A DNA stretch of 64,000 nt from [Eubacterium] infirmum (lineage in GTDB: Bacteria > Bacillota > Clostridia > Peptostreptococcales > Anaerovoracaceae). Location of the stretch: NCBI GenBank assembly GCA_900450455.1, contig UGGN01000001.1, positions 310,001 through 374,000 of the forward strand. Direction: 5' to 3'. Below the pieces are notes generated by a model. That model worked only from the letters and a program-made list of their open reading frames with translations, ran no database searches and was not told where the DNA came from. The translations under genes and the position numbers were made by a program. Positions within the stretch are counted from its first letter, which is position 1. The number at the start of each line of letters is the position of its first letter. Positions 27,109 to 36,572 of this stretch are shown piece by piece.

Positions 27109-27791
27109 TGGAAGAAAAGAAATCAAGACTAAAGATTTTAACTAACGGTCTAATAAAAGAAAATCCGGTACTTGTACTATTGCTAGGTTGCTGTTCAGCC
27201 CTTGCAACAAGTTCAACCGCTATAAACGGACTTGGAATGGGTGTATCATTCTCAGTAGTAATGATCCTTTCCAACATAGTTATCTCACTTCTACGTAAGG
27301 TAATTCCGGATAATGTAAGAATCCCTTGCTACATCGTAGTAATCGCCGGATTCGTAACAGTAGTTCAACTCATGCTTCAGGCATATGTGCCAAGCATCTA
27401 TAAGTCACTTGGACTGTTCATTCCGCTAATCGTAGTAAACTGTATCATCCTTGGCCGTGCAGAGATGTTCGCCAACAAGAATACTGTTCTTGATTCAGCT
27501 CTGGACGGAATCGGAATGGGTCTTGGATATACAGGTGCACTTGTAATAATGGGTATGATTAGAGAGTTTGTCGGAAGCGGCACACTTTTCAACATTCCTA
27601 TCCTTACAGGTAAGATTGACGGAGTGGCAATATTCAACCTTGCACCTGGTGGATTCTTTACATTTGCAATACTGGTTGCAGCTGTAAACTTCATCACACG
27701 TGATAAGGAACGTAAAGTTAGAGACTTCGGCGAGGAAGAGATTACAATCCTCGGTGCGAAGGAAGAAAATGAAGAGAAGAAAGGAGCATAG
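27108..27791 (+). CDS. rnfE: Rnf complex subunit E
   Basis: 227 residues, six predicted membrane helices. ENPVLVLLLGCCSALATSSTAINGLGMG opens the RnfE/NqrD family, and VNCIILGRAEMFANKN is the second signature. With RnfA it forms the antiparallel membrane pair that holds a 2Fe-2S cluster between Cys residues of the two half-membrane helices; C24/C25 and the Cys of VNCIILGRAE are the visible candidates. Tail is acidic and cytoplasmic. rnfA begins 2 bp later. Confidence 0.96.
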   Translation: MEEKKSRLKILTNGLIKENPVLVLLLGCCSALATSSTAINGLGMGVSFSVVMILSNIVISLLRKVIPDNVRIPCYIVVIAGFVTVVQLMLQAYVPSIYKSLGLFIPLIVVNCIILGRAEMFANKNTVLDSALDGIGMGLGYTGALVIMGMIREFVGSGTLFNIPILTGKIDGVAIFNLAPGGFFTFAILVAAVNFITRDKERKVRDFGEEEITILGAKEENEEKKGA

Positions 27792-27793
27792 AC

Positions 27794-28372
27794 ATGGTAG
27801 CAGTATCAATTATATTGAGCATGATTTTAGCTAATAACTATGTTCTTGCTCAGTTCCTCGGAATTTGCCCATTCTTGGGTGTATCAAAGAAAATGGACTC
27901 AGCTGTAGGTATGGGTGGTGCTGTAGTATTCGTAATGGTACTGGCAACGGCAGTTACATGGCCTATACAGCAGGTTCTAAATAAGTTCCATATAGAATAT
28001 CTACAGACAGTAATCTTCATTCTTGTAATTGCTGCTCTTGTACAGCTAATCGAAATGATGCTAAAGAAATATATGCCGGCACTTTACAGCTCACTAGGTG
28101 TGTTCCTACCACTTATTACAACGAACTGTGCAGTACTTGGTGTATGTATCGCTAATATCGATGCAGGATATGGCTTTGGTCTATCAATTGCAAATGCATT
28201 CGGTGCATCTGTTGGATTTACTCTAGCCCTAATCCTATTTGCCGGAATCAGAAGCACAAAGCTTGTAAACGAAGACGGAGTTCCACAGCCATTCAAGGGT
28301 GTTCCACTAACACTCATATCAGCTGCTATCCTTTCGCTAAGCTTTATGGGCTTCAGCGGCATGTTCTCGTAA
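27794..28372 (+). CDS. rnfA: Rnf complex subunit A
   Basis: 192 residues, six membrane helices, homologous to RnfE. NNYVLAQFLGICPFLGVSKK and TTNCAVLGVCIANI are the two inverted-repeat signatures with the cluster-binding Cys residues. Part of the same overlapping operon; rnfB starts 18 bp after its stop with AAGGAGG ahead. Confidence 0.96.
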   Translation: MVAVSIILSMILANNYVLAQFLGICPFLGVSKKMDSAVGMGGAVVFVMVLATAVTWPIQQVLNKFHIEYLQTVIFILVIAALVQLIEMMLKKYMPALYSSLGVFLPLITTNCAVLGVCIANIDAGYGFGLSIANAFGASVGFTLALILFAGIRSTKLVNEDGVPQPFKGVPLTLISAAILSLSFMGFSGMFS

Positions 28373-28390
28373 GGAAGGAGGCGAAGCAAA

Positions 28391-29248
28391 ATGATAATAG
28401 CTATTTTAGTAGTAGTTGCAGTAGGAATCATAGCCGGAATTATGCTATCCTTTGCATCAAAAGTTTTCTTTGTTCCTGTAGACGAAACAGCTGCTGCGCT
28501 TAGAGAAGTGCTTCCGGGCGCAAACTGCGGTGGTTGCGGATTCGCAGGTTGTGACGCATATGCAAGCGCAATGGCGGAAGATCGTGACATGCCATGTAAC
28601 AAATGTCCTGTAGGTGGACCTGCAGTTGCAGCGAAGCTTGCAGCGATTTTAGGCGTAGAGGCAGGAAGCGAAGACAGAAAAGTTGCAGTTGTAATGTGTA
28701 ACGGAAATAAAGACGTTTCAAAGTCACTCCTTGAGTATCAGGGACCAAAGAGTTGTAAAGCTGCTAAGCAGTTGTTCGGCGGGCTTAAGGAATGTCAGTT
28801 CGGATGTCTAGGTCTTGGAGACTGTGTAGACGCATGTAACTATGATTCAATTCGTGTCATAAACGGAGTTGCAAAGGTTGATAGAGATGCCTGCGTAGCT
28901 TGTGGAGCATGTGCTAAGGCATGTCCTCAGTCCCTAATCCGTATTTCACCTGTTAAGAATATGGTAATCTGCCACTGTCACAGTACAGATAAGGGCGGGG
29001 TTACTCGTAAGGCATGTGAAGTTGGATGTATTGGATGTAAGAAGTGCGAGTCAGTATGTAAGTTTGATTCAGTTCACGTTACTGACAACCTTGCATTTAT
29101 TAATCCGGACACATGTAAGAATTGCGGGGCTTGCGCTAAGGTTTGCCCAACAGGAGCAATCCAGAACTTGCGCTTAAAGAAGAAAAAGCCGGCTGCTCCT
29201 GCACATGCAGCAGAAAAACCTGCAGAACCGGTAGCTGCGGAGGCTTAA
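28391..29248 (+). CDS. rnfB: Rnf complex subunit B (ferredoxin entry)
   Basis: 285 residues. N-terminal membrane helix, then the four-Cys motif CGGCGFAGCDAYASAM plus a downstream Cys, followed by a string of 4Fe-4S motifs: CQFGCLGLGDCVDAC, CVACGACAKACP, CIGCKKCESVC and CKNCGACAKVCP. It accepts electrons from reduced ferredoxin (or possibly the flavodoxin at 5.5 kb). The tail is Ala/Pro/Lys-rich. Last gene of the operon; a terminator follows. Confidence 0.96.
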   Translation: MIIAILVVVAVGIIAGIMLSFASKVFFVPVDETAAALREVLPGANCGGCGFAGCDAYASAMAEDRDMPCNKCPVGGPAVAAKLAAILGVEAGSEDRKVAVVMCNGNKDVSKSLLEYQGPKSCKAAKQLFGGLKECQFGCLGLGDCVDACNYDSIRVINGVAKVDRDACVACGACAKACPQSLIRISPVKNMVICHCHSTDKGGVTRKACEVGCIGCKKCESVCKFDSVHVTDNLAFINPDTCKNCGACAKVCPTGAIQNLRLKKKKPAAPAHAAEKPAEPVAAEA

Positions 29249-29271
29249 ATCCTCGCAAGTAAATAAGACTA

Positions 29272-29312
29272 AAAATGCTGTATCCACTTCGGATACAGCA
29301 TTTTGATTTTTT
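29272..29312 (+). terminator. Terminator of the rnf operon
   Basis: AAAATGCTGTATCC (29272-29285) and GGATACAGCATTTT (29291-29304), perfect 14-bp stem, 5-nt loop, then GATTTTTT. Confidence 0.95.
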
Positions 29313-29387
29313 GATATGTTATTGGCCAAAGCGTGGTATACTTCAAGGCATATCAGGATGATCTATCGCAGTAGATGACTAATCTCC

Positions 29388-31142
29388 TTAAAGCGGAGCA
29401 GTTACCTTTCTTAGCCAGTTTCTTACTTCCGGTTCCAGCAGTGGAGCCAGCTTTGAGTAAACCATCTTATGATAGTCATTTAGATAACTTCTTTCCTCTT
29501 CTGTGAGTCTTTCTGAAATTATTGCATCCGGCTCGTAAGGGCAGAGTGTCAGCATTTCAAAGTAGAGCTCATCCGCATTGCCATCAGCTTCCTTGCAGAG
29601 GATTTCGTTTTCGATTCTGATTCCGAACTCACCTTCAATATATACGCCGGGCTCGTCACTCGTTATCATGCCGGGCTCCAGTTTGTATTTGTTCGGTAAC
29701 TTACTTATTCTCTGTGGACCCTCGTGTACGGAGAGAACATGGCCGACGCCATGACCTGTGCCGTGGTTATAGTCGAGACCGATTTCCTGAAGAGCCTTTC
29801 TGGCAAGATAATCCAGGTCGCATCCTGTAGTTCCTGCTCTGAACTTTGCCATAGCAAGGTCTAAGTGTCCTCGAAGCACTGCAGTGTAGTACTCCTTCAT
29901 TTTATCTGTAAGGGCTCCGAGAGCAATGGTTCTTGTAATATCCGTAGTTCCCTTGAGATATTGACCTCCCGAATCGACCAGTATAAATCCATTTGCCTCT
30001 AGTGCAGTATCACTCTCAGGAGTAGCACTGTAATGGATTATAGCTCCGTTTGACATGTAGCCTGCGATTGTATCAAAGCTCAGGTCAATAAAGCCCGGCT
30101 GCGCGCGTCTGAGGCTCTCAAGGTGGTCTGAAGCCGATATCTCGGTCAGCGATTGTTTTGATACGGTGTTTTTGAGCCAGTAGATGAAGTTCACCATGGC
30201 TATGCCGTCGTACATATGAGCTTCCTTTGTTGCAGCGATTTCCATGTGGTTCTTGACCGACTTGAACACGCTTGCAGGGGAAATTCCGTCAACAATCTTG
30301 CAAGGAGCCGGGATACTTTTAATCAGAGAATACGATGCTGCATCAAAATCCGCTAAAACTTTAGCCTCATTCGGGAGCAACTTTATATCCTCAAATATAT
30401 CGAGGTAGGATTTGACCGTAACACCTTTTTCCTTAAGAAGGTCATCAAAGTCATCGCCGAACTTGTAAAGCCTTACTGAATCCGGAGTTATGAGCGTAAA
30501 GGAGAAGAAGATAGGACTTCTATCTACATCGCTACCGCGCAGATTGTATAGCCATGCGTTTTCCTCCAGACCCGTGATTAGGTGATAGTTAACTGAGCTT
30601 TTGGTCATTGATTTTCTTACCCTTGCAAGCTTTTCTTCAAAAGTCTCACCGTATGAAGTCTCTGGAAGTGCCCAGATACTATTTCCTAAAAGCTTTGGCC
30701 TCTCAGTCCAAACAAGGTCAGGAAGGTCCAGATCAAATTTTGTTATAGCACCGCACTTATCGGCTATCTGCTTGTACTTGTCTCCGATACGGCAAGCCAG
30801 TACTCTTCCATCAAAGGCAAGCACGTCACCTTGTTTTAGATTTTTTTTGAGGAATTCATCAATCTCAGGAACGCCGGGTTCACCCGTCTTCATGAGTTCT
30901 ATGCCGCTTTCTTTGAGCTGAAGTGACGCTTGAAGAAAGTATCTGCCATCGGTCCAAAGATAGGCCGAATCCTCGCAAACCACGAGAGTACCTGCAGAAC
31001 CTGTAAAGCCTGAAATGAACTGCCTGCTTCTAAAGTATTCATTTATATATTCTGAGCCGTGAAAGTCATTGGTAGGTACGACACAAATCGCCACACCGTT
31101 TTCACGCATTACGCCTTGCAATAGTTCTAATTCTTTTTTCAT
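29388..31142 (-). CDS. Xaa-Pro aminopeptidase (M24B, long form)
   Basis: 584 residues, the three-domain eukaryote-like APP1 architecture: two creatinase-type N-terminal domains, the M24 metallopeptidase domain (about 310-525) and a C-terminal APP tail. Metal ligands are visible in LVDSGGQYLKGTTDITRT (two Asp), HGTGHGVGH, and two Glu in EPGVYIEGEFGIRIENE. It removes N-terminal residues preceding proline and is cytosolic. ATG 31142 has GGAGG before it; 23 codons upstream in frame are ignored. Gx-transporter gene ends 22 bp upstream on the same strand. Confidence 0.95.
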   Translation of the reverse strand: MKKELELLQGVMRENGVAICVVPTNDFHGSEYINEYFRSRQFISGFTGSAGTLVVCEDSAYLWTDGRYFLQASLQLKESGIELMKTGEPGVPEIDEFLKKNLKQGDVLAFDGRVLACRIGDKYKQIADKCGAITKFDLDLPDLVWTERPKLLGNSIWALPETSYGETFEEKLARVRKSMTKSSVNYHLITGLEENAWLYNLRGSDVDRSPIFFSFTLITPDSVRLYKFGDDFDDLLKEKGVTVKSYLDIFEDIKLLPNEAKVLADFDAASYSLIKSIPAPCKIVDGISPASVFKSVKNHMEIAATKEAHMYDGIAMVNFIYWLKNTVSKQSLTEISASDHLESLRRAQPGFIDLSFDTIAGYMSNGAIIHYSATPESDTALEANGFILVDSGGQYLKGTTDITRTIALGALTDKMKEYYTAVLRGHLDLAMAKFRAGTTGCDLDYLARKALQEIGLDYNHGTGHGVGHVLSVHEGPQRISKLPNKYKLEPGMITSDEPGVYIEGEFGIRIENEILCKEADGNADELYFEMLTLCPYEPDAIISERLTEEERSYLNDYHKMVYSKLAPLLEPEVRNWLRKVTAPL

Positions 31143-31164
31143 ACTTACTATCCTCCTTGCTAAG

Positions 31165-31707
31165 CTATATTTGTGAAGCGCCCTTGTTTGCATCGAGTGA
31201 GCGCTGAACATAATAGGCTATGATGCCTATGATAATTCCACTGATTATTCCTGAGAACATCAAAACGGGCAGGTACATGAACATACGCAAATCTGAAACG
31301 AGAAGAGATGCGACTAGAATCTGTCCCATGTTATGAGCCACACCTCCGGCCATGCTGACACCTACGATGCTGAAAAGATTTGATTTTTTCAGAAGCCACA
31401 TAACGATTAGGCTTAGGATGCCGCCCGACATAGCATAAAGTGCACCAAATAGCCCGTTGAAGAGCAACCCGCTTACTATAATCCTTATCAGATTGACAGA
31501 TAGGGCATATCTGAAATCAAATCGATATAGGGCGATTAAAACTGCCAGATTTGCAATTCCAAGCTTAACGCCGGGAACGGCAATAGGCATTGGAATGATG
31601 GCCTCAACATAGGAAAATATGAGTGCAAGAGCTGCAAGCAGAGCCGTTATAGCTATGCGACTTGATTTGGAATGGGCACTCGGTGATACTTTATTGCGAG
31701 ATGACAT
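31165..31707 (-). CDS. Gx transporter family protein (HepS1-like membrane component)
   Basis: 180 residues, about five membrane helices, with AIPGVKLGIANLA-type block (IAVPGVKLGIANLAVLIALY) that defines this family, often annotated as heptaprenyl diphosphate synthase component I. The family recurs beside NusG-II and ApbE genes in Firmicutes, as here. Substrate is unknown. The start at ATG 31707 follows GGGTGGTG and lies inside the end of the NusG-II gene, so translation is coupled. Confidence 0.88.
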   Translation of the reverse strand: MSSRNKVSPSAHSKSSRIAITALLAALALIFSYVEAIIPMPIAVPGVKLGIANLAVLIALYRFDFRYALSVNLIRIIVSGLLFNGLFGALYAMSGGILSLIVMWLLKKSNLFSIVGVSMAGGVAHNMGQILVASLLVSDLRMFMYLPVLMFSGIISGIIIGIIAYYVQRSLDANKGASQI

Positions 31708-32062
31708 CGTATTCACCACCCTTTCCTTCTATACTCACCACGACTCTGTTCGGTATGCATACTATGCTTTGGTGAGTTGTTGAAATCGATCCTTGCTTGA
31801 CGCAAATCTGGTTTTTGCAGCTGGATTTGCTAACTTGCACCTTACCGCCTTTTATGGTAATCTTATTCATGTGTCCATTCCTATTGACGGTGATGGTTCT
31901 ATCCTTTGAAAGGCTGTATTTTCCATAGATTTCGCCGTTGACCTTGACAACTACAAGATCGCCGGTCGAACTCCCCGAAAAAGCCAAATAGGATAGTGCT
32001 CCGCCTATGAGAATGAGACAGATGAATAGTATAATATCTGCTTTTTTAATAATACGGAACAA
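31691..32062 (-). CDS. Membrane-anchored NusG domain II protein
   Basis: 123 residues. One N-terminal membrane helix (about 9-30) and an extracytoplasmic NusG-II beta domain containing C-K-N-Q-I-C (CxxxxC). Members are linked genetically to RnfG-like FMN proteins and ApbE in Gram-positive extracellular electron transfer, but the biochemical role is not settled. The start is TTG 32062 with AAGGAG eight bases ahead. It is divergent from apbE with only 26 bp between start codons. Confidence 0.88.
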   Translation of the reverse strand: MFRIIKKADIILFICLILIGGALSYLAFSGSSTGDLVVVKVNGEIYGKYSLSKDRTITVNRNGHMNKITIKGGKVQVSKSSCKNQICVKQGSISTTHQSIVCIPNRVVVSIEGKGGEYDVISQ

Positions 32063-32088
32063 ATTGGTTCTCCTTAAGGATTAACAAA

Positions 32089-33135
32089 ATGAGTAAAAAA
32101 TTTAAAGTAATACCGGTGTTATTACTGGTGATGAGTATAATTATATCACAGACAGCTTGCAGCAAAAAGACAAATCAGAGTACAGATCCGGTGCAGAAAA
32201 GTGGCTTTTATCTTGATACAGTTTGTAATTTGACCATTTATGACATGAAGGATATGTCTGAGGGAAATGCGACAAAGCTAATAGAAGAAGCTTACAAGCT
32301 CTGCGAGAAATACGAGAATATGCTGAGCAAAACACGTAAGTCCAGCGATATATATAAGATAAATCACGCAGGCGGTAAAGAGGTTGAGTGCAGTGATGAG
32401 ACCCTGTTTGTCATCAAAAAAGCTATTAAATACGGTGAACTTTCAGGTGGAAAATTTGATGTTACGATAGGTCAGGTTACTGACCTTTGGAACTTCCAGC
32501 CGGAGGGTGGAGACGGCAAAATCCCTGAGCAGGCGGCTATCAATGAAGCTTTGACACATGTAGATTATAAGCAAATCAAACTTAACGGAAACAAGGTGAG
32601 TCTAAGCGACCCTAAGGGTGAGATTGACCTTGGCGGAATAGCAAAGGGATATATCGCTGATAAACTGGCAGAGTTCCTAAAGAAAAAAGGCGTTAGCAGT
32701 GCAGTTATAGATCTTGGGGGAAATATCTCGGTAGTCGGGAAAAAACCTGATGGCAAGGAGTTTAGAATTGGTGTTCGTGATCCATTTAGTACGGACGGTG
32801 GAATCATAGGTGTTGTAGAGGCACACGAGAAGAGTCTTGTAACATCCGGAACCTACGAGCGTTCATTTAAAAAGGACGGTAAGGTCTACCATCACATTCT
32901 CGATGTTAAGACAGGATATCCTGTGGAAACGGGGCTTGACTCGGTAACGATTATTGGAGCCGGAAATGCAGGTATAGACTGCGACTCGCTTGCCACGACC
33001 TGTTTGATTTTGGGTGAAAAGGAAGGGAAGAAGCTAATAGAGTCACTTGATGGATACGAGGCTATTTTCGTTCAACATGACGGGACAATTACAACGACAA
33101 AGAATATCAAGGGCTTTGAGAAGACGAATAAGTAA
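32089..33135 (+). CDS. apbE: FAD:protein FMN transferase, lipoprotein
   Basis: 348 residues. Signal sequence ends in the lipobox SQTAC (Cys about 24), so the protein is membrane-tethered on the outside. ApbE family motifs include SKTRKSSDIYKIN, GEIDLGGIAKGYIADKL and TSGTYERSF; HHILDVKTGYPVE and IDCDSLATT carry Mg/FAD ligands. It moves FMN from FAD to Thr/Ser of FMN-binding domains, here most likely RnfG and RnfD, and perhaps the surface protein at 49.9 kb. Confidence 0.95.
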   Translation: MSKKFKVIPVLLLVMSIIISQTACSKKTNQSTDPVQKSGFYLDTVCNLTIYDMKDMSEGNATKLIEEAYKLCEKYENMLSKTRKSSDIYKINHAGGKEVECSDETLFVIKKAIKYGELSGGKFDVTIGQVTDLWNFQPEGGDGKIPEQAAINEALTHVDYKQIKLNGNKVSLSDPKGEIDLGGIAKGYIADKLAEFLKKKGVSSAVIDLGGNISVVGKKPDGKEFRIGVRDPFSTDGGIIGVVEAHEKSLVTSGTYERSFKKDGKVYHHILDVKTGYPVETGLDSVTIIGAGNAGIDCDSLATTCLILGEKEGKKLIESLDGYEAIFVQHDGTITTTKNIKGFEKTNK

Positions 33136-33209
33136 TGAATCGAGCAGCTATTAGTACGTATATGTCTATGGATTTGACGGTTCGGCAATATAATTAGAAT
33201 GAGCCCGGA

Positions 33210-34598
33210 CTAAGAAGCCCAGAGCTCGGTAAGGTTTTTGATACTATCTTCAAGCAAATCAATAGGTATCTGATTGTAGTAAAAGATCAGCTGCCTATTT
33301 TTTTGTTCATTTTCAGTGGTTTGATTTAATGTGGCTACGTAGAGCCTTAGGGATTCAGCCTCTAAGCATAGTGCCTCGGCACTCTTTTCGGATTTGACAT
33401 CGAGGATGATGTTGATTCCGGATTTAGTGTTCTTTGCTTCTATGAAGCCGGCACCATATTTAGCAAAGGAAGATATGGCAAGCTGAAGTTTCTGCGCATA
33501 GAGGCTTCTTAGACGGCGTATATTGGTGTAGTAGTAGCCGTTTTCCATGAATAGAGCAAGCGTTAGTTGCTCGGTTTTAGAGCAAGTCTGGGTGTAGCCG
33601 GATTTGATGCTTGCGAAGATCTCCGCCATCTTAGGAGGCAGAATCATGTAGCTGACTTTGATTGCGGGGAAAAGCGTCGATGAAAAGGAGCCGAAGTAGA
33701 CAACTCGGTGGTCCTTGTCGAGTCCCTGAAGGGCAGGTATAGGTTTTCCGAAGTATCTGAGCTCGCTGTCGTAGTCGTCTTCCAAAATTATGCTGTTGTT
33801 TTGATTTGCCCAAGAAAGGAGCTTATATCTGCTGGCAATGGACATGACCGAGCCTGTCGGGAACTGGTTTGCGGGGCTGACATAAACAGCTGAAGCGATG
33901 TTAGCCGGAAGCATTTCGATGCGGATTCCATCACTCGAAACAGGAATTTTATTCACGCCGAAACCATTGTCGTGAAAAATCTTTTGAATGGGAACATATC
34001 CCGGATCTTCGGTGCAGACGAACCCGATATTCATACGCCTTAGAATATGACAAAGATGGGTGGTCAACTGCTGGGTACCGGCGCCGATTACTATCTGTGA
34101 AGGATCAGCGATAACGCCGCGCGAAGAGTAAACGTACTTGGAAATTTCGTAGCGTAGTGCCTGCTCACCCTGAACGTCACTTTCAAACAGGAGGAGATGA
34201 GGATACTCGTTGAAAACTCTGGATGTGCATTTCTTCCACTTTTGAAAGTCAAAGGCGGACAGGTCGTACAGGTACTTGGAGTTATCAAAGCTTTGTGTTG
34301 TAAGCTCGAAGATATCTCGGTCACTGTCTCCTTGAACCTCTGAAAAAGCATCGATTTTGGATACATAATAGCCCGACTGCGGCTTGCTTGTGATATAGCC
34401 CTCGGTGAGAAGCTGGTTGTAGGCCTGCTCAGCAGTTGTAATCGAAATTGCATTCAGTGCGGCAATTCTTCTCAGGGAAGGCAGCTTCTCGCCGGTTTTA
34501 ATATTTCCGCTCAGTATATCGCTCCTTATATGGCGGTAGAGCTGAATGTATAGGGGCGTACTCTTGTCACTTTTTCTATTTGCAATAAATGGCTTCAT
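33210..34598 (-). CDS. MocR-family regulator (GntR helix-turn-helix fused to aminotransferase fold)
   Basis: 462 residues. GntR winged helix at about 10-80 (PLYIQLYRHIRSDILSGNIKTGEKLPSLRRIA), then a fold-type I aminotransferase domain with VYVSPANQFPTGSVM and LEDDYDSELRY. The usual Schiff-base segment (T/S)FSKT reads SFSSTLFP, so the PLP Lys is replaced by Ser. ATG 34598 follows AGAGGAT. Its neighbour across 247 bp is the ECF transporter operon, but no control link can be shown. Confidence 0.9.
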   Translation of the reverse strand: MKPFIANRKSDKSTPLYIQLYRHIRSDILSGNIKTGEKLPSLRRIAALNAISITTAEQAYNQLLTEGYITSKPQSGYYVSKIDAFSEVQGDSDRDIFELTTQSFDNSKYLYDLSAFDFQKWKKCTSRVFNEYPHLLLFESDVQGEQALRYEISKYVYSSRGVIADPSQIVIGAGTQQLTTHLCHILRRMNIGFVCTEDPGYVPIQKIFHDNGFGVNKIPVSSDGIRIEMLPANIASAVYVSPANQFPTGSVMSIASRYKLLSWANQNNSIILEDDYDSELRYFGKPIPALQGLDKDHRVVYFGSFSSTLFPAIKVSYMILPPKMAEIFASIKSGYTQTCSKTEQLTLALFMENGYYYTNIRRLRSLYAQKLQLAISSFAKYGAGFIEAKNTKSGINIILDVKSEKSAEALCLEAESLRLYVATLNQTTENEQKNRQLIFYYNQIPIDLLEDSIKNLTELWAS

Positions 34599-34845
34599 AT
34601 ATCCTCTATCCTCCAACTGTATTTTAAAATAATGTGTAATTTGGAATTTACAATATGTACACTCTAAGTTTATTATACCCTCACCGGAGGCAAAGTCAAA
34701 TGGAGCTCATAGTATTGCAAGAATGGGTGTTTTGTTGTAGGATAATAATGTTGAATTATGTTTATTTTTAGAGCTACTGTATATGTATATATATGGTGGT
34801 ATTTAAAAGTATTATTGGTTATAGATATAGCCATAGGATGGAATA

Positions 34846-35685
34846 ATGGAAAATATAATTAAAATAGAGAATCTTTATTTTCAGTATCCGCAGGGAGAGG
34901 ACGAGGAGCCGAAGCCGGCGATAAAGGGTGTGAATCTTGAGATTGAGGAGGGTTCTTTTACCGCTATTATCGGTCAAAACGGCTCAGGGAAATCGACTCT
35001 TGCAAAGAACCTGAACGGACTTCTCCTGCCAAGCCGGGGTGCTGTCTATGTTTCCGGTATGGATACTCGAGATGATGAGAAAATTTGGGATATAAGGCAG
35101 ACGGCCGGCATGGTTTTTCAGAACCCTGATAATCAGCTGGTTTCTGCAATTGTTGAGGATGATGTCGCTTTCGGACCGGAGAACATAGGAATTGACCCGG
35201 CCGAGATTAGAGCGCGGGTCGACGAGGCGCTTGATGCCGTGAAGATGGGGAAGTACAAGAGGAAAGCGCCTCATCTGCTTTCGGGCGGCCAAAAGCAGCG
35301 CATCGCTATCGCAGGCGTTGTTGCCATAAGGCCCAGGTGCATCATCTTTGACGAGCCGACAGCGATGCTCGACCCGCGCGGGCGCAAGGATATCATGGAG
35401 ATAATTGAGAAATTGCACCGCGAGGGAATAACTGTAATTCTCATAACACACTTTATGGATGAAGCTGTTAGAGCAGACAGGGTTGTAATTATGAACAAGG
35501 GAGAAATACTGCTGGATGGAACCCCTGAGCATGTATTTTCTCAGGATGAATTGATAAAATCGGCAAGACTTGATGTGCCGATGGCCGCAGAGATTGCCAT
35601 ATATCTCAGAGAAAACGGCATAGATGTACCGCAAGATGTGGTTACGGCAGAAAGGCTAAAAGAATTCGTATGTCAATACAAGTAA
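34846..35685 (+). CDS. ecfA1: ECF transporter ATPase A1
   Basis: 279 residues. Walker A GQNGSGKST, Q-loop VFQNPDNQLV, signature LSGGQKQR and Walker B CIIFDEPTAML are all present. Energises vitamin uptake by group II ECF modules together with EcfA2 and EcfT. The coding ends overlap: its last 16 bp contain the ecfA2 start. GAATAATGG start context lacks a strong ribosome site. Confidence 0.95.
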   Translation: MENIIKIENLYFQYPQGEDEEPKPAIKGVNLEIEEGSFTAIIGQNGSGKSTLAKNLNGLLLPSRGAVYVSGMDTRDDEKIWDIRQTAGMVFQNPDNQLVSAIVEDDVAFGPENIGIDPAEIRARVDEALDAVKMGKYKRKAPHLLSGGQKQRIAIAGVVAIRPRCIIFDEPTAMLDPRGRKDIMEIIEKLHREGITVILITHFMDEAVRADRVVIMNKGEILLDGTPEHVFSQDELIKSARLDVPMAAEIAIYLRENGIDVPQDVVTAERLKEFVCQYK

Positions 35686-36572
35686 AGAATTTAACACATA
35701 TATACAGCAAGGGCATGCCGGATGAACAGCTGGCCTTGGACGATGTCAGCTTCGAGATATCAGATGGCGAAAAAGTGGCGGTTATAGGGCATACGGGCTC
35801 GGGAAAGTCAACTTTGATGCAACACCTGAATGGCATAATAAAACCAAGCTCCGGTAATATAATCATCGGAGATACAGACATAACGGATCCGAAGACGGTG
35901 ATGAAGGATGTTAGACGCAGAGTTGGTCTCGTGTTTCAATACCCTGAATACCAACTCTTTGAGGAAACGGTGGCAAAGGATATTGCCTTTGGACCAAGAA
36001 ATTTGGGGCTTAGCGATGCCGAAATAGATTGTAGAGTAAGAGAGGCTATTCAGCTAGTTGGACTCGACTACGATGATATCGCAGAGAGGTCCCCGTTTGA
36101 ACTTTCCGGAGGACAGAAGAGGAGAGTTGCCATAGCAGGGGTTATTGCGATGCAACCGGAGATTTTGATATTGGATGAGCCTACAGCAGGTCTCGATCCG
36201 GGTGCACATAAGGAAATCCTCAAAATGATTGAGGAAATCCATAGTGCACAGGACAATATAATAATCTTCGTAAGTCATAACATGAGCGATGTCGCTGAGT
36301 TGGCCAATCGCGTACTCGTTATGGACGAAGGCAAACTTTTGATGATGGATACACCCGAGGTAGTGTTTTCAAGGCACGAGGAACTTAACACAATCGGACT
36401 TGATATACCGCCTGTTACAGAGCTGATGAACGATATAGGAGCTTGTGGAGTTGATGTGCCGGCGAATGTACTCAATGTAGAGGATGCAAAGACGGCACTT
36501 CTAACATATCTCAGAAACAGACATGCAGGTTCTGAGTCAATAAAGCCTGAGAGAGGAGAGTCCGATGATTAG
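35670..36572 (+). CDS. ecfA2: ECF transporter ATPase A2
   Basis: 300 residues. Walker A GHTGSGKST, VFQYPEYQLFEETVAKDIAFGP (typical of EcfA2), signature LSGGQKRR, Walker B ILILDEPTAGLD. Forms the ATPase heterodimer with EcfA1. It overlaps both ecfA1 (16 bp) and ecfT (8 bp), indicating coupled translation. Confidence 0.95.
   Translation: MSIQVKNLTHIYSKGMPDEQLALDDVSFEISDGEKVAVIGHTGSGKSTLMQHLNGIIKPSSGNIIIGDTDITDPKTVMKDVRRRVGLVFQYPEYQLFEETVAKDIAFGPRNLGLSDAEIDCRVREAIQLVGLDYDDIAERSPFELSGGQKRRVAIAGVIAMQPEILILDEPTAGLDPGAHKEILKMIEEIHSAQDNIIIFVSHNMSDVAELANRVLVMDEGKLLMMDTPEVVFSRHEELNTIGLDIPPVTELMNDIGACGVDVPANVLNVEDAKTALLTYLRNRHAGSESIKPERGESDD

Noticed and set aside
31143..31211. 23-codon N-terminal extension of aminopeptidase P
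   Set aside because: It overlaps the upstream gene and lacks a ribosome site, while ATG 31142 has GGAGG.
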